NCBI RefSeq assembly: GCF_030445035.2
Contig: NC_080685.1
Span: 111,216,432-111,280,431, forward strand
Source: Dasypus novemcinctus
Taxonomy: Eukaryota > Chordata > Mammalia > Cingulata > Dasypodidae
Reading direction: 5' to 3'
Length of the DNA: 64,000 nucleotides
Shown here one piece after another: positions 1 to 11,201 of the stretch. Numbering within the stretch: the stretch's first letter is position 1; every line of letters begins with the position of its first letter. The notes below the pieces were generated by a model, which worked only from the letters and a program-made list of their open reading frames with translations, searched no databases and was not told where the DNA came from. The translations under genes were made by a program, and so were the position numbers.

Positions 1-475
1 GGGTCAGTTGGGGGGAACACACACCAAATGTAAGATAAGGACTATTATTAGTAGTAAGATTTTGACAAAATTCTTTCATAATTTGTGACAAACGTCTCAC
101 AACAGTGCAAGGTGTTGGTGGAGGGCTGATGTATGGGAGCCCTGTGTGATGTTATGCATGTTTGCTTTGTAAGTTCACCACTCTTACTATACACTTCATT
201 GTTCATGTAGTTCTTACATAAACGATATAGAGATAATAATAAGGTTGGTTGGGGGGAAAATACTTTGGTTAGTAGTAATATATTGACAATGCTCTTTAAT
301 CATTAGTTTAAAAGGTTTAACAACAATGCAAGTTATTGGTGGTAGGGTGAGGTATGAGAGTCCTGTATGACGTTATATACGTTTGTTCTGTAAGTTCACA
401 ACTATTACTATACATTTATTGTTTATGTATGTATGAGTGATATACTTCAATAAATTAATTTTAAAAAATCCCCCA
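1..475 (+). repeat. L1 3' UTR segment, two tandem copies
   Basis: Two successive units of about 235 bp (roughly 1-240 and 241-475) read the same series of words: a 'tagtagtaa' block, a 'gttggtggaggg/ttggtggtaggg' block, 'cctgtgtgatgttat/cctgtatgacgttat', 'gtaagttcac' and 'ttactatacattt'. A minus-strand relative is at 29,680-29,930 and another at 61,665-61,860, both next to L1 3' ends, so I read this as L1 3' UTR material. The second copy ends in an A-rich tail. Confidence 0.6.
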
Positions 476-589
476 GCATTTTGTGTGATCTATGTATCTT
501 TAAGGGAAAAAAAGGTAATAATAAAATAAATAAATAAATCTATCTATACCTACCAAAAAAAAAAAAACAAAAACAAAAACAACAACTCC

Positions 590-1125
590 CAGCAAAGAAA
601 AGTCCAGATGGCTCCACAGGTGAATTCTACCAAGGATTTCAAGAATTAACACCAATTCTTTTAAACTCTTTCAAAAAATTGACAAGGAGGGAAAACTACC
701 CAACACATTTTATGACGCCAACATCACCCTAATACCAAGCCAGATAAAAATACTACAAGAAGAGAAAATTACAGACCAATCTCTCGAAATGAACATAGAT
801 GCAAAAATCTCAAAAAAATACTTGCAAGTAGAATCTGATGGCATATCAAAAAACGTATACACCATGACCAAGTAGAACTTATTCCTGCTACGCAAGGGTG
901 GTTCAACATAAGAAAATCAATCAACGTACTACACCACATGAACAAATTCAAGGGAAAAAACCACATGGTCATCTCAATTGAAGCAGAAAAGGCATTGACA
1001 AAATTCAGCCTCCTTTCTTGATAAAAACATTTGAAAGAAAGGAATAGAAGGAAAATTTCTCAATATGCTAAAAGGCATATATGAAAAACCCACAGCCAAG
1101 ATCTTTGTATCTATTAATATCCTCC
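590..1125 (+). mobile_element. L1 ORF2 fragment (reverse-transcriptase region), decayed
   Basis: The plus strand reads as a degraded L1 ORF2 segment: words corresponding to the finger/palm part of RT (for example around 600-650 and 890-1010) are recognisable, but stops and frameshifts break every frame. It is a 5'- and 3'-truncated fossil. Confidence 0.7.
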
Positions 1126-1129
1126 CTAC

Positions 1130-2955
1130 CCCTGCAACCATTACCTACTTTCTGACACTAGAGAGTACTTTTACCTGTTTTAGAATGTCATGGTTTTTTT
1201 TTTTTTAATAAACTATTTTATGTTTGGTTTCTTTTGCTCAGCATAATGGAGTTAAGATTCATCCATGTTATTGGAAACATCAGAAATTTGTTCCTTTTTA
1301 TCGCTGAATAGCATTCCAGTGTTTAAATACTGTCTATCCATTCATCTATTAATAGATATTCAGGTTGTTTGTTTCTAGTTTCTATTAAGAATAAATACAT
1401 TTATTCTTATGTACATTTGTGTGCATGTCTTTTTTTTTTTTTAGAGAAGTTATAGATTTACAGAAAAACCACGCAAAAAGACAGGGTTCCCCTCTAACCC
1501 CCTTACATCACGGTTTTCCCTATTATTAACACTTAGCATTTAGTGTGGTACTTTTGTTACAACTGAAGAAAAGATATTATTATACTTATACTATTAACTG
1601 TAGCCTATTAGGGCTCGCTGTTAGTGTTGCACAGTTCTATGTTGTTTTTTAAAAAAACTTTTTATGCTGGTAATGTATATACAACTTAAAATTTCCCATT
1701 TAACCACTTTCAAATATACAATTCACTGGTGTTAATTACTTTCACAACATTGTACTACCTTCACCACCATCCAAAACTATTCCATCATTCCAAACAGAAA
1801 CTCTGTACCAATTAAGCATTAACTTCCCATTTCCTACCCCTACCCAACCTCCGGAAACCTGTATTCTAGTTTCTGACTCCATGAATTTGCGTATTCTGAT
1901 TACTTCAGGTAAGTGAGATCATAGAGTATTTGTCTTTTTGTATCAGACGTATATCACTCAATATGATGTCTTCAAACTTTATACTGTAGCATGTACCAAA
2001 GTTCATTCTTTTTTACAGTCAAATTCCAATGTATACACACACACACACCACATTTTGGTTATCCATTTATCTCACAAGAAACCCTGGGTTGCTTCCATCT
2101 TTTGGCCATTATGAGTAATGTTGCTATGAACATTGATGTGCAAATACCTCTTCAAGGTCCTGCTTTCAAGTCTTTGGGTTATATACCTAGAAGTGGGGTT
2201 GCCAGGTCATATGGTAATTCTATACTTAACTTTCTGAGAAATTACCAAATGTTTTCTATACCGTTTCACATTCTCACAACAACGTACAAACATTACTCTT
2301 TCTCCACATTCTCTCTAACACTTGTTATTTTCCATTTTTTTAATAGCAGCCATTCTAATGTGTGTAAGATGTCATCTCATTGTGCTTTTGATTCGCATTT
2401 CCCTGAGCATCTTTTCATCTGCTTATTGGCCATTTGTATCTTCTTTAGCAAAATATCTGTTCAAGACCTTTGCCCATTTTTAAATTGGGTTGTTTGTATT
2501 TTTGATGTTGAGTTGTAAGATTTATTTATATATTCTGGATAGTAAGCCTTTTTTGGCTATGTGGTTTCCAAATGTTTTCTCACATTCCGTAGGTTGTCTT
2601 TTTCCTTTCTTGTTAAAGTCCATTGAGGTGCAAATGTTTTTAATTTTGATGAAGTCCCATTTATCTGTTTTCTTTTATTGTTCATGCTGTACATGTCTTG
2701 TTTATGAACATATGTTTTCATTTCTCTTGGATAAATATCTAGGAATAAAATTTCTGGGTCATTTGGTACATGTATATTTACTTGTAGGAAGAATTGTCAA
2801 ACTGTCTCCAAAATGGTTGTACCATTTTACACTTTTACCTGCAATGCATGAGGGCTCTACCTGATCAGCATCTACTAGAACACTTGGTACTGTCAGTCTG
2901 TTTACTTTAGTAATTCTAATAGTGAAGCAGTATCTCATGGTTTTAATTTACATTT
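1130..2955 (-). mobile_element. Old L1 3' end fragments, antisense
   Basis: The plus strand shows the antisense of L1 3' UTR and of the ORF2 C-terminus. Examples are the 'ttgctatgaacattgatgtgcaaatacct' type block near 2110-2150 and the 'ttatatattctggatagtaagcc' type block near 2520-2550. More than one old copy is probably joined here (a seam near 1435-1500). All copies are heavily mutated. The long plus-strand ORFs at 1991-2864 are antisense to this element. Confidence 0.7.
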
Positions 2956-2959
2956 TTTA

Positions 2960-3292
2960 TTTTTAAAGAAGCTTTAGATTATATAAATGTTACATCAAAA
3001 ATACAGGAAGACTGGGTGGTGCTGCAGGGACAGTTACTGGACATTGTATGTTTTCCCAGGGCCCACTGGGTGGACTGTGGGAGAGTGTGGGCTATGATGT
3101 GGACCATTGACCATGAGGTGCAGCGGTGCTCAGAGATGTATTCACCAGGTGCAATGAATGTCTCATGATGATGGAGGAGGTTGTTGTTGTGGGGGGAGGA
3201 GTGGGATGAGGGGGGTGGGGGGTGTATGGGGACCTCATATTTTTTGAATGTAACATTAAAAAAATAAAAGAATTTTAAAAAGGAAAAAAAAT
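2960..3292 (+). mobile_element. L1 3' end, middle-aged subfamily, 5'-truncated
   Basis: It carries the words 'actggacattgtatg', 'gcccactgggtggactgtgg' and 'gtctcatgatgatggagga', a G-rich tract at about 3181-3230, then 'acctcatattttttgaatgtaac' and an A-rich tail. The same order is found at 22,540-22,800. The G-rich tract before the tail is typical of L1 3' UTRs. Confidence 0.75.
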
Positions 3293-3299
3293 ACAGGAA

Positions 3300-4255
3300 G
3301 GGAGCAAATGCGGCTCAAGCAGTTGAGCACCTGCTTCCCACGAGGGAGGTCCCGGGGTCAGTCCCCAGTGCCTCCTAAAAACAAGCAACATGTGATTGAA
3401 TTGGACTCAGAGGGGATCTCTTTTCACAAGACTTGCATGCTACTTTATTGGAATTGTAGTCGGTGCTGGGTTTAAGATATATGTAGGGGATTTGAATCTC
3501 TGGACTGATAATATGACACCCAGGCCCAGAGCCTCAACAGACTTCAGCTCCTACACTTTGATTTATTGGACTTACTCCACTCAGCTAACATGGAGTTGAA
3601 GAAGGACAACCACCACACCATGGAGCCTAGAGTGTCTACAACTAGAAGCGGGAGGAGTGCATCCAGTACCCATGTGGAATCTAAGCCCTCACTTGACATA
3701 GATGTGCAATGGACACAACCAATCCAATGTCCACAGAGAAAATGTGGAATGGGTGTGGGAACGGTAGCCATGGTGGCTGCTGGGTGTGGGGAACGGGAGG
3801 AAGAGATGAGATGTGGAGGCGTTTTCGGGACGTGGAGTTGTCCTGGATAGTGCTTCACGGACAATTACCGGACACTGTAGATCCCCCCAGGGCCCACTGG
3901 ATGGAACGTGAGAGAGTCTGGGCTATGATGTGGACCATTGACTATGGGGTGCAGTGATGCTCAGAGATGAACTTACCAGGTGCAATGGATGTGTCCTGAT
4001 GATGGGAGAGAGTGTTGCTGTGGGGGGAGTGGGGGGCGGGGGCGGTGGGGTTGAATGGGACCTCATATTTTTCATAAGGTAATTAAAAATAAATAAATAA
4101 ATAATTAAAAAAAAAAACAAAAAAACAAGCAACATGCAAACAAACAAGGAAGCCAGCTCAGGGGAACTAGTGTGGCTCAGTGGTTGAGCGCCAGCTTCAC
4201 ACATATGAGGTCCTGGGTTCAATCCTGCCCTGGCACCTCAAAAACAAACCAAACA
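3300..4255 (+). repeat. Dimeric DAS-type tRNA-derived SINE, split by an L1 insertion
   Basis: The left monomer (3300-3392) and right monomer (about 4137-4255) each have a tRNA-like head with A box and B box, separated by an A-rich linker. The same left-linker-right order is uninterrupted at 10,115-10,320 and 61,863-62,085. Here the linker holds an L1 3' end, so the intervening 3393-4120 is foreign to the SINE. It would be transcribed by RNA polymerase III if active; no such evidence can be seen. Confidence 0.75.
3377..4136 (+). mobile_element. 5'-truncated young L1 3' end with 16-bp TSD
   Basis: An L1 3' UTR fragment (3393-4120) is flanked by AAAAACAAGCAACATG at 3377-3392 and 4121-4136, an exact 16-bp target-site duplication. 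It includes the block 'ctctggactgataatatgacaccc', a G-rich tract at 4021-4050 and an A-rich tail with 'aaataaataaataa'. A minus-strand copy very like it is at 25,545-26,220. This is a standard target-primed retrotransposition product. Confidence 0.9.
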
Positions 4256-5235
4256 CAAATATATACATGCATATATATAGGAGATTCCCATATAGCCCAT
4301 CCCCTCCCCCTCCCACTCGCCCACATTAACAACATCTTTTGTAAGTGTGGTACATTTGTTATGATTGATGAACACATATTGAAGCATTGCTGCTAACAAT
4401 GGACTACAGTTTACATTATTCTTTACACTTTGCCATGCACAATTTTATAGGTTTCGACAAAATGTACAATGGCCTGTATCCATCATTGCAATGCCATGCA
4501 GGAAAATTACGATGTCCCAAAAATGCCTTCATGTTACACCTATTCTTCCCTCTCTCTCCTCTCAGAAACTCTGGTGGCACTGCCTTTATATCAGTGATAA
4601 AAGTTCGTTACCAGAATAATAATGAGTCTACTTTAGTTCACTGTTCATTCCTCGATTTGAGGGTTCTTGGATGGTGACGCCCACTCTGTTTCTGATAGAG
4701 AGGGGGCTTAGATCCCAGGGGGCAGGCGGATGGAACTGTCTTGCTTGCAGCTGTAGATATGTCATGTGCTTCTTGGCCATTTGTGTATTTTCTTTGTGAA
4801 GTGACTGTCCAAGCCCTTTGCCTATCGTTAATTGAGTTGTCTTATTTTTGAGTCGTCAGAGTTTTTGATATATTCTGCATAAAATCCTTTGACAGACTAG
4901 TTTCAACAGTGTATTGAAACTATTTTCTCTCAATAAATGGCTTACCTTTTCATTTTCTTAGTGGTGTCTTTCAAAGAGTTTTAATTTTAACGAAGTTTAA
5001 TTTATGGTATTTGTTTGGTTTTGTGCTTTTTGTGTCTTATCTAAGAAATCTGGCTTATTCCAAGGTTTGCTCCTATCTTTTCTTCTAGAACTTTCATAGC
5101 TTTCCTGTTTGTGTTTAGGCCCACAACTCATTACAGGTTATTTTTTTGTATTTGTGATGAAATAAGGATGGAAGGTGTTTTGGTTTTTCCTACACGGATA
5201 TCCAGTTTTCCCAGGACAATTCGTAGAACAGCTTG
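4256..5235 (-). mobile_element. Old L1 3' end/ORF2 fragments, antisense
   Basis: The plus strand shows antisense L1 3' UTR ('cccatatagcccatcccctccccctccc', 'aacaatggactacagtttacatta') followed by antisense of the ORF2 C-terminal region ('cttggccatttgtgtattttctttg'), then further old ORF2 sequence. No open frame survives. Confidence 0.65.
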
Positions 5236-5239
5236 ACAT

Positions 5240-6100
5240 ACATTGGCCCCCTTGCTAAAATCCCCTGGCCGCGGGTGTGCGGGTCTCTTGGTGGACTCGC
5301 CACGCTGTGTCATCGGCTTCTTGGTCTCACAGTGTCCCTGCTCCAGCCTGCACTGCTCTCTCCTGTCCAGGACCCTGCCCCAAACTCTGCTGTCTGCCTG
5401 CGGCTTCCCCGGGGCCCACGCTCTATTTGGACCCTGCCTACTAACGCCACAGTTTAGCAGTTGACCCCAGAGAGGGACAGCCAGGGCCAAGAGGGCCTCA
5501 CCTTCTGCGTTCCCTGCTCCTCAAGGCTCAGCCTGGTACGGCCTCTCGTCAAAGGCCTGAAACAGTCGTCACCTGTCATTTATTTATTTTGATACTTTAT
5601 GGCAGGAAGACTAGTCCGATTAACTCGGTTTTAGCCAGAAAGGGAACTGAAAGCTGATGCCCCCGACTGTTAATACCTTGCCTCTAAGGCCGGAGGGAAG
5701 CGTGAAGCCACGCCGAGCGGCGACGCAGCAGCAGCGGTGGCAGCTCCGGCTCGGTGGCCCGCTCTCATCAGCATGGCCGAGGCAGCAAAAAGGGAAGTGT
5801 GCGCTGAGGGTGGGTGGGTGCGTTAAAAACCCACAGGCAGGGCCTCGTCACCTCTCAGGGTAACAGGAGCACCCGGAGAGGCCTTTTTGGTCTGCTTAGT
5901 GGGCTCCGTATGTGGACACAATGCACAGGTGTCCACTAAGGGCAGATCTGCCCCCCACACCAACGCCCCAGTCAAGTCTATCAGAAGCCCTAGGTGGCGG
6001 TAGGGAGGGCTGTAAGCCAAAGTGCCCTGCGGCAGAGCTCAAGTACATCACGAGGGTCTGAACAGTCCCGACAAGGACTGAGGGTGAGTAGGTAGGACTT
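5240..6100. other. GC-rich unassigned sequence
   Basis: This stretch is richer in G+C and CpG than its surroundings, notably around 5,650-5,830. I see short overlapping ORFs but no recognised protein, no splice-supported exon and no repeat that I can name. It could be the relic of a CpG-rich region. Confidence 0.3.
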
Positions 6101-6512
6101 GGGAAGCGGATGTGGTTCAACTGATAGGGCGTCCGCCTACCACATGGGAGGTCTGTGGTTCAAACCCAGGGTCTCCTGATCCATGCGATGAGCTGGCCCA
6201 TGAGCAATTCTGATGTGCTCGAAGAGTGCCGTGCCACGCAGGGGAGCCCCCCACGTAGGGGAGCCCCATGCGCAAAGAGTGCGCCCCATAAGGAGAGCCA
6301 TCCCCAACAAAAAAAGAGCAACCTGTCCAGGAGTGGTGCCGCACACACGGAGAGCTGACGCAGCAAGATGATGCAACAAAAAGAGACACATTCCCAGTGC
6401 TACCGAGAAGGCAAGCCGACACAGAAGAACACACAGCAAATGGACACAGAGAGCAGACAACTGGGGGGTGGGGGAAGGGGAGAGAAATAAATAAAATAAA
6501 TCTTTAATAAAA
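6101..6512 (+). repeat. Long DAS-type SINE
   Basis: The tRNA-like head (A box near 6112, B box 'ggttcaaaccc' near 6157) is followed by a body with 'gagctggcccatg', 'gcaaagagtgcgcccc', 'gagagctgacgcagcaagatg' and 'acacagagagcagacaac', ending in an AT-rich tail with 'aataaataaaataaatcttt'. The same body recurs at 7325, 35,793 and 40,541. Confidence 0.85.
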
Positions 6513-6514
6513 GG

Positions 6515-7320
6515 CATTAGCTTAAGAAAGGCTTCCTGGAATCAGAAAACAACCACATAAACACTGGTGGTAAGGTAATTGGAGGGGCAAGGTAGATATC
6601 ATGTGTAATTAACAATGACCTCAAAATAAGGAACAGAAGTGATTTGGGAATGTCTGAGAATTTAGTCCTTTTAAAAAAAAAATAGATAGAACTTGTTGAA
6701 CCAGGTGACAGCCTGGCTGCTCCCAGACAAGGCTGAGAAGGTGCTCAGGCCACAGAACACCCTACAGAGCAGTGGGCAAGTTGGTCCCCTCCTCTCTGGA
6801 TTTGGGTTTGGAGAAGACAATCTTGACTGATAGTTTATGAGAGTGGGGAACTGAGGCATGCCAAATCCAGACACGAAACTAAGTTGTAAGTTGTACCTGC
6901 TGATCTAACATTGGCTGAACCTGACGACGGCGAGAGGTGCTTGCAGATCTTGGTGGACTGTGACGAGGTCAGCAGCTCCTTCTGGATAATGTACAGTCAG
7001 TCTCAATAACCACCACCCCGCTCCCCGGAAAAAGAGAGGCGATCAATAGAAAGATCTTTCAACAGGCTGGAATGAAACTTCTCCCAAGTATGTTAGAGGT
7101 ACCCAAGAACTTCAAGGGGGCAACAGATTGATCTGCCCAGGGGTCAAAGACCCACTGAGTCTCTGTTAATAAATATTTCATGACACAAGCAGGGGGAAAG
7201 TTAGTTTCTTTAACTAGAAACAACCTGAGTCAACTTGTCTAGCTCTGCCCCTGAAATAAAGTCCCTTTGATCTTCAAGAATCTTTCAAAATCACAGACTC
7301 AGTGTTATACAAAACTGTAT
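6515..7320. other. Unassigned sequence
   Basis: No gene or nameable repeat is seen. There is a short A-run at 6671-6682. The ORFs here are short and without recognisable motifs. Confidence 0.3.
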
Positions 7321-7324
7321 TGAT

Positions 7325-7678
7325 GGGAAGCAGATTTGGCTCAACTGATAGAGCATCCCCCTACCACATGGGAGGTCCACTGTTCAAACCCAGTGTGACC
7401 CGTGTGGAGCTGACCCATGCACAGTGCTGATGTGCGCAAGGAGTGAAGTGCCACGCACGGGTGTCCCCCGTGTAGGGGAGCCCCACGCGCAAGGAGTGCC
7501 ACCCCATGCAAAAAAAGTGCAGCCTGCCCAGGAGTGGTGCTGCACACACAGAGAGCTGACGCAGCAAGATGAGGTAACAAAAAGAGACATAGATTCCCAG
7601 TGCCACTGACAAGAATGCAAGCAGACACAGAAGAACACACAGAGAATGGACACAGAAAGCAAATCTTTAAAAAAAACC
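7325..7678 (+). repeat. Long DAS-type SINE
   Basis: It has the same head and body as the copy at 6101, with B box 'gttcaaaccc' near 7382, and ends in 'aaatctttaaaaaaaa'. It has more point changes than the copies at 35.8 and 40.5 kb. Confidence 0.85.
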
Positions 7679-7683
7679 AAAAC

Positions 7684-7980
7684 TCTATTGCAAGCCACCT
7701 CTGCTATTTACTGGCTGTGTGGCCTTGGGCAATTTATTTAATCCCTCTGAGCCTCGATTTTGTTAATTCTCAAGTTATTAGAAGAATTAAGGGATTTGGA
7801 TGAATGTATGTTTTATTAATATGTACAAATGTATTTGTTTGAAATATAATTGGTAAGTTTAAAATAAACTGATGTGTTAAAAAAAAAAATTATGGGAAGT
7901 AGTCTATAGAAAACTCTTAGCCCAGAACCTAACGTGAGCGAGCGTTCAGTAAGGGCTGGCTGCGGTTATTTTCACACAGC
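7684..7980 (+). repeat. MIR-like ancient SINE pieces
   Basis: The phrase 'tgtgtggccttgggcaatttatttaa...ctctgagcctc' (about 7715-7760) is the MIR core. A tail-like segment 'cccagaacctaacgtgag...cagtaagggctggc' follows near 7920-7965 after an A/T-rich interruption. Confidence 0.6.
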
Positions 7981-8039
7981 ACCAAGGCAGACCCTGTGAC
8001 CCTCTCTGTCGGAGTTATGGAGTAAACCTTCTGGGAAAG

Positions 8040-8335
8040 CCAGAGTCTCTGTCTGGGCTCCCAGTCTCCCCTGGCTCAGAAACTCAGCCCTTGTGATTTT
8101 CTTCTTTAGGTCCTTCGTTCCCCAAGCCAAATAGGTGGCTGGCTTACCCCAACCGTCTTTGATTCAGGTCATTCCTACGCAGGTTTATGTTACCTCAGGG
8201 CTCGCCTTGACTCTAAGTGCCAGTTTTCTTGTCTTTAAATGGAAGAAATAATGCCTGTCTTTTCTACCCCACGGGATGGCTGTGGGATCAAATGCCATCA
8301 CATGTGTCAAATACGACCTATGAGAAACATGAGAC
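8040..8335 (+). repeat. MIR-like 3' fragment
   Basis: The words 'cagttttcttgtctttaaatggaagaaataatg' and 'ggatggctgtgggatcaaatg' resemble the 3' half of MIR. This is a weak call, since the copy is very diverged. Confidence 0.4.
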
Positions 8336-8354
8336 TTGGTCAAAACGGCTGGCT

Positions 8355-8450
8355 TAGGGGAGTAGATGTAGCTCCATGGCTGAGCGCCTGCCTCCCATTA
8401 TGAGGTCCCAGGTTCAATTCCTGGTTCCTCCTAAAAAAAAAAAAAAAAAG
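8355..8450 (+). repeat. Monomeric DAS-type SINE
   Basis: A single tRNA-like head ('gtagctccatggctgagcgc' A-box side, 'ggttcaattcc' B box) is followed directly by an A-run of 17. Confidence 0.8.
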
Positions 8451-9440
8451 GCTGACGACTCTAGAACCAGTGGCTGGAGAGGTGTGGGAAAGAGTGAAAG
8501 CGTGCTTTTCAGAAGACAGACGTGAATGAGCAACAGAGGCGCTGGCCCCCTGCCCCCGTTCTGGAAGAGAACAGGGCCCACTTCCCAACCACTGAAATGG
8601 CCCCAATCCAGGACAGGATGTGTAGGGTGTGGTCCGCTCTGTGCCAGCACCCAAACAGCTCCCTAGAAATGGAATGGGATGAACCAGCAGCTCATTCTCT
8701 GTGCTTCACGGCAGAGTGTGCTTGCCACAACAAAGGGGCTAGAAAGGGGGCAGGCGGAATCTCCAGGGTTAGAAGTAACTGCAAATATGCGCCCCCCCCC
8801 CCCAGAGGCTCTGAGCAGCCGTCACAGCACTACGTACCAAGAGAAGCTGGGGCAACTGGCGCAACCCCGGAGCCCTGGCGGCTAAAGGGCAGTACAGTGT
8901 GAGAGCTGGCCCCGGGGCATGGCCGGCTGATTGTCCCAGCGTCTGCCTGCCCCAGAGGCTGAGGTGCCCAGGGAAAGACCTGCTCCATACGTGAGAACAC
9001 TTCGTAATCTGTGAAAGATCGTACCAATTGTTTAAATTAGGTTATAAAAAAATTGAACTAACACATACTGAGTTACAACTTATTTAATAAAACATTTGCG
9101 AAAATAAACCCTCAGACTGAAAGTGACACATTTCATGTAATGGTGAACTCTGTAATGGCGTTTTAAAATGTTACTGTTATTGTTTTGCAGATCTGAATAA
9201 AGTTTTCACCATATGCCAAAGTGCACATTTCCTCAGCTTTCCAAGTGAGCTTGTTTCTATAATTACATGCTCAAGAATTGCCGCATATGCAATGCATAGG
9301 TGAAAGCATATTTCCCTCATGAGTGTCTCATGTTTAAAAAAGTCAGAAAATTCTCTTTATGTGTATTTTCCCCCCAAAAAAGGTCATATGTACAGCCAAA
9401 CTGTCACTGAAGAGTAAGTCATTGGAAAGTTGGTGATATA
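8451..9440. other. Unassigned sequence
   Basis: No gene is seen. A C-run of 14 lies near 8790. The ORF at 8522-8902 has no recognisable motif, and its codon pattern gives no reason to call it coding. Confidence 0.3.
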
Positions 9441-9745
9441 ATGACATTACTGTAAATTTAAAAGTGATAATGGTATTGTGGTTATGTTTTTTAAAAGTCC
9501 TTATCTTCTGGTGATATATACTGCAATATATATGGATGGAATGATGTGATACCTGGGATTTGCCTCAAAATAATAAAGGATAGGGGAAACGGGTGAGAGC
9601 AAAGATGAAATGAGATGTCCTGGCCTTGATAACGTTGAAAATGAGTGATGGGTACGTGGGGATTCATTATACTATTCTTTCTACTTTTGTATATGTTTAA
9701 AATTTTCCTTAATAAAATGTGAAAAAATAAAATTAAAAACATGTC
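9440..9745 (+). repeat. Ancient mammalian repeat fragment (family not assigned)
   Basis: The segment 'ggtattgtggttatg...aaagtccttatctt', 'gatacctgggatttgc' and 'ggggattcattatactattctttctacttttgtatatg' is a widespread mammalian repeat motif that ends in an A-rich tail. A second copy, more worn, is at 19,100-19,335, and a related one is at 22,920-23,870. Confidence 0.5.
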
Positions 9746-10039
9746 TTTAAAAAAAAAAGCACATCTTCAAATATTTAAAGGAGTGCTAAGCAGAAGAGGG
9801 CTTAGAGTCAATGAAAGGAACCTCAGGAGGAGGAGTCTGTGAGTTGGCCGAGAGAGAGCTGCCGGGCTCGGGCGGCCCTTGCTAGACACTGGTGAGGCCT
9901 TCGTGGACTCCGGCGTGATCACTGGTGAGCGCCTGCATCCCAGACCAGAGAGACAACCAGGCACCGCGCCTCCTGACACAGCAGGCAGCATTATCTGTGA
10001 AGCATTGTATTGTTTTTTAACAGCTTTTCCGAATGGATT

Positions 10040-10825
10040 AGTTTCCTATTGTTGCCTTACCAGATGTTATCAACTGCATAGCTGAAAGCAACACAAATTT
10101 ATTATTTTTAAAATTTGGGGAGCGGATGTGCTCCAGCAGTTGAGCTCCCACTTCCCACACAGGAGGTCCCAGGTTCTGTTCCCCTTGTCGCCTAAAAATA
10201 AACAATGAGCCAAACAAATGAAAAAACCAATCCAGGGGAGCCAATGTGGCTCCATGGTTGAGTGCCAGCTTCCCACGCACGAGGTCCCGGGTTCAATCCC
10301 CAGTACCTGAAAAACAAAAGTCCTGTGCATCAGAAGTTCAGTATAGGTCTCACAGGACTGAAGTCAAGGTTTTGACAGGCTGTGTTCCTTTTTGGCCGTT
10401 CTAGGGGAGAATCCATCTCCTGGCTCGTTCAGGCTGCCGGCAGAATTCAGTTCTTTGCAGGGGCAGGACTAAGGCTCCTGCTTTCTTTCTGGCTGTGAAA
10501 TGAGGGCTCCCCCTGACTTCTCGAGGCCACTGTGTTCCTTGGCTAGTGGCCTCCATCTTCAAAGCCAGGTCAACGCCCTCTCCAGTGGCTTCGCACTGCT
10601 CCCCTCTTCTGCCTCCTCCTCCACTATTAAGGGCCTTTGTGACTACATCGGGCCCGGCCAGGCGATCCAGGCTAATTTCCTTCTGTTAAGGTCAAGTGAT
10701 TGGCCACCGTAACTCCGTCTGCAGCCTTAATTCATTTGCCATGGAAAGTAACACAGTCATGGGTCTCAAGGATACGGATGTGGGCAACTTTGGGGACCTC
10801 ATGATTCTGCCTACCACACTGAAGC
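10040..10825 (+). repeat. Ancient interspersed repeat holding a SINE; host of the ERV insertion
   Basis: The opening 'ggattagtttcctattgttgcc' and the closing 'tgattctgcctaccacac' are familiar from an old mammalian repeat that I do not name with certainty. Related starts occur at 34,310 and 39,345. The retrovirus has inserted six bases after the recognisable end. Confidence 0.4.
10115..10322 (+). repeat. Dimeric DAS-type SINE, uninterrupted
   Basis: Two tRNA-like heads (about 10,118-10,195 and 10,236-10,310) are joined by a linker 'aaataaacaatgagccaaacaaatgaaaaaaccaatcc'-like stretch. Each head has its own B box. Confidence 0.8.
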
Positions 10826-10831
10826 ACGGTT
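10826..10831 (+). repeat. ERV target-site duplication, 5' copy (ACGGTT)
   Basis: ACGGTT directly precedes the 5' LTR and recurs directly after the 3' LTR at 17,851-17,856. Six bases is the usual size for class II (betaretrovirus-like) integrases. Confidence 0.93.
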
Positions 10832-11172
10832 TGTCCCCTGCTCCCACCCTGCCTTTCGCTTCCTTACACTTTGCCCGCCTGTTCCTCGTAACCTCCCTGT
10901 ATTATGGCCCTTCTCAGCAGCAGTTTGTGCTGCTGCCTCCCTCCGCCCCTCCTCCCAGCCACTGCTATCTTCCCCCTCCCAGCCGATCGCTGTTCTCCCC
11001 GCCTCATTCCAAACGCCCTCATCCCGTATCCGCCCCGGCACAACCTCGGAAACAACCCCCTCTGCCATCAATGGCTTACGTCATAAACCGCAGGTCCGCC
11101 CTTGCCTCTGCAGCCAATCCTCAGCTGCCCCGCGGACATGCCCCTCCCACAACCTCCCCGCCTCCATGACAC

Positions 11173-11179
11173 TATAAAA
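11173..11179 (+). promoter_or_regulatory. LTR TATA box
   Basis: TATAAAA lies in 'acactataaaacccc'. The expected transcription start is about 25-30 bases downstream, near 11,200. The same motif is at 17,652-17,658 in the 3' LTR. Confidence 0.8.
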
Positions 11180-11195
11180 CCCCATGTACTTCCCG

Positions 11196-11201
11196 AATAA
11201 A
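11196..11201 (+). terminator. LTR poly(A) signal AATAAA
   Basis: AATAAA is only 17 bases after the TATA box. The functional one for full-length RNA would be the copy in the 3' LTR at 17,675-17,680. The close spacing places the signal at or just upstream of the start of R. Confidence 0.75.

Noticed and set aside
1991..2864. Plus-strand ORFs of 175 and 124 aa
   Set aside because: They are antisense to an old L1 ORF2 C-terminus.
5240..5830. CpG-island promoter of a host gene
   Set aside because: GC-rich, but no first exon, splice donor or conserved ORF could be identified.
6101..6180. tRNA gene
   Set aside because: A and B boxes are present, but the sequence lacks a full cloverleaf and is fused to a repeated body; it is a SINE head. 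The same holds for the other heads.
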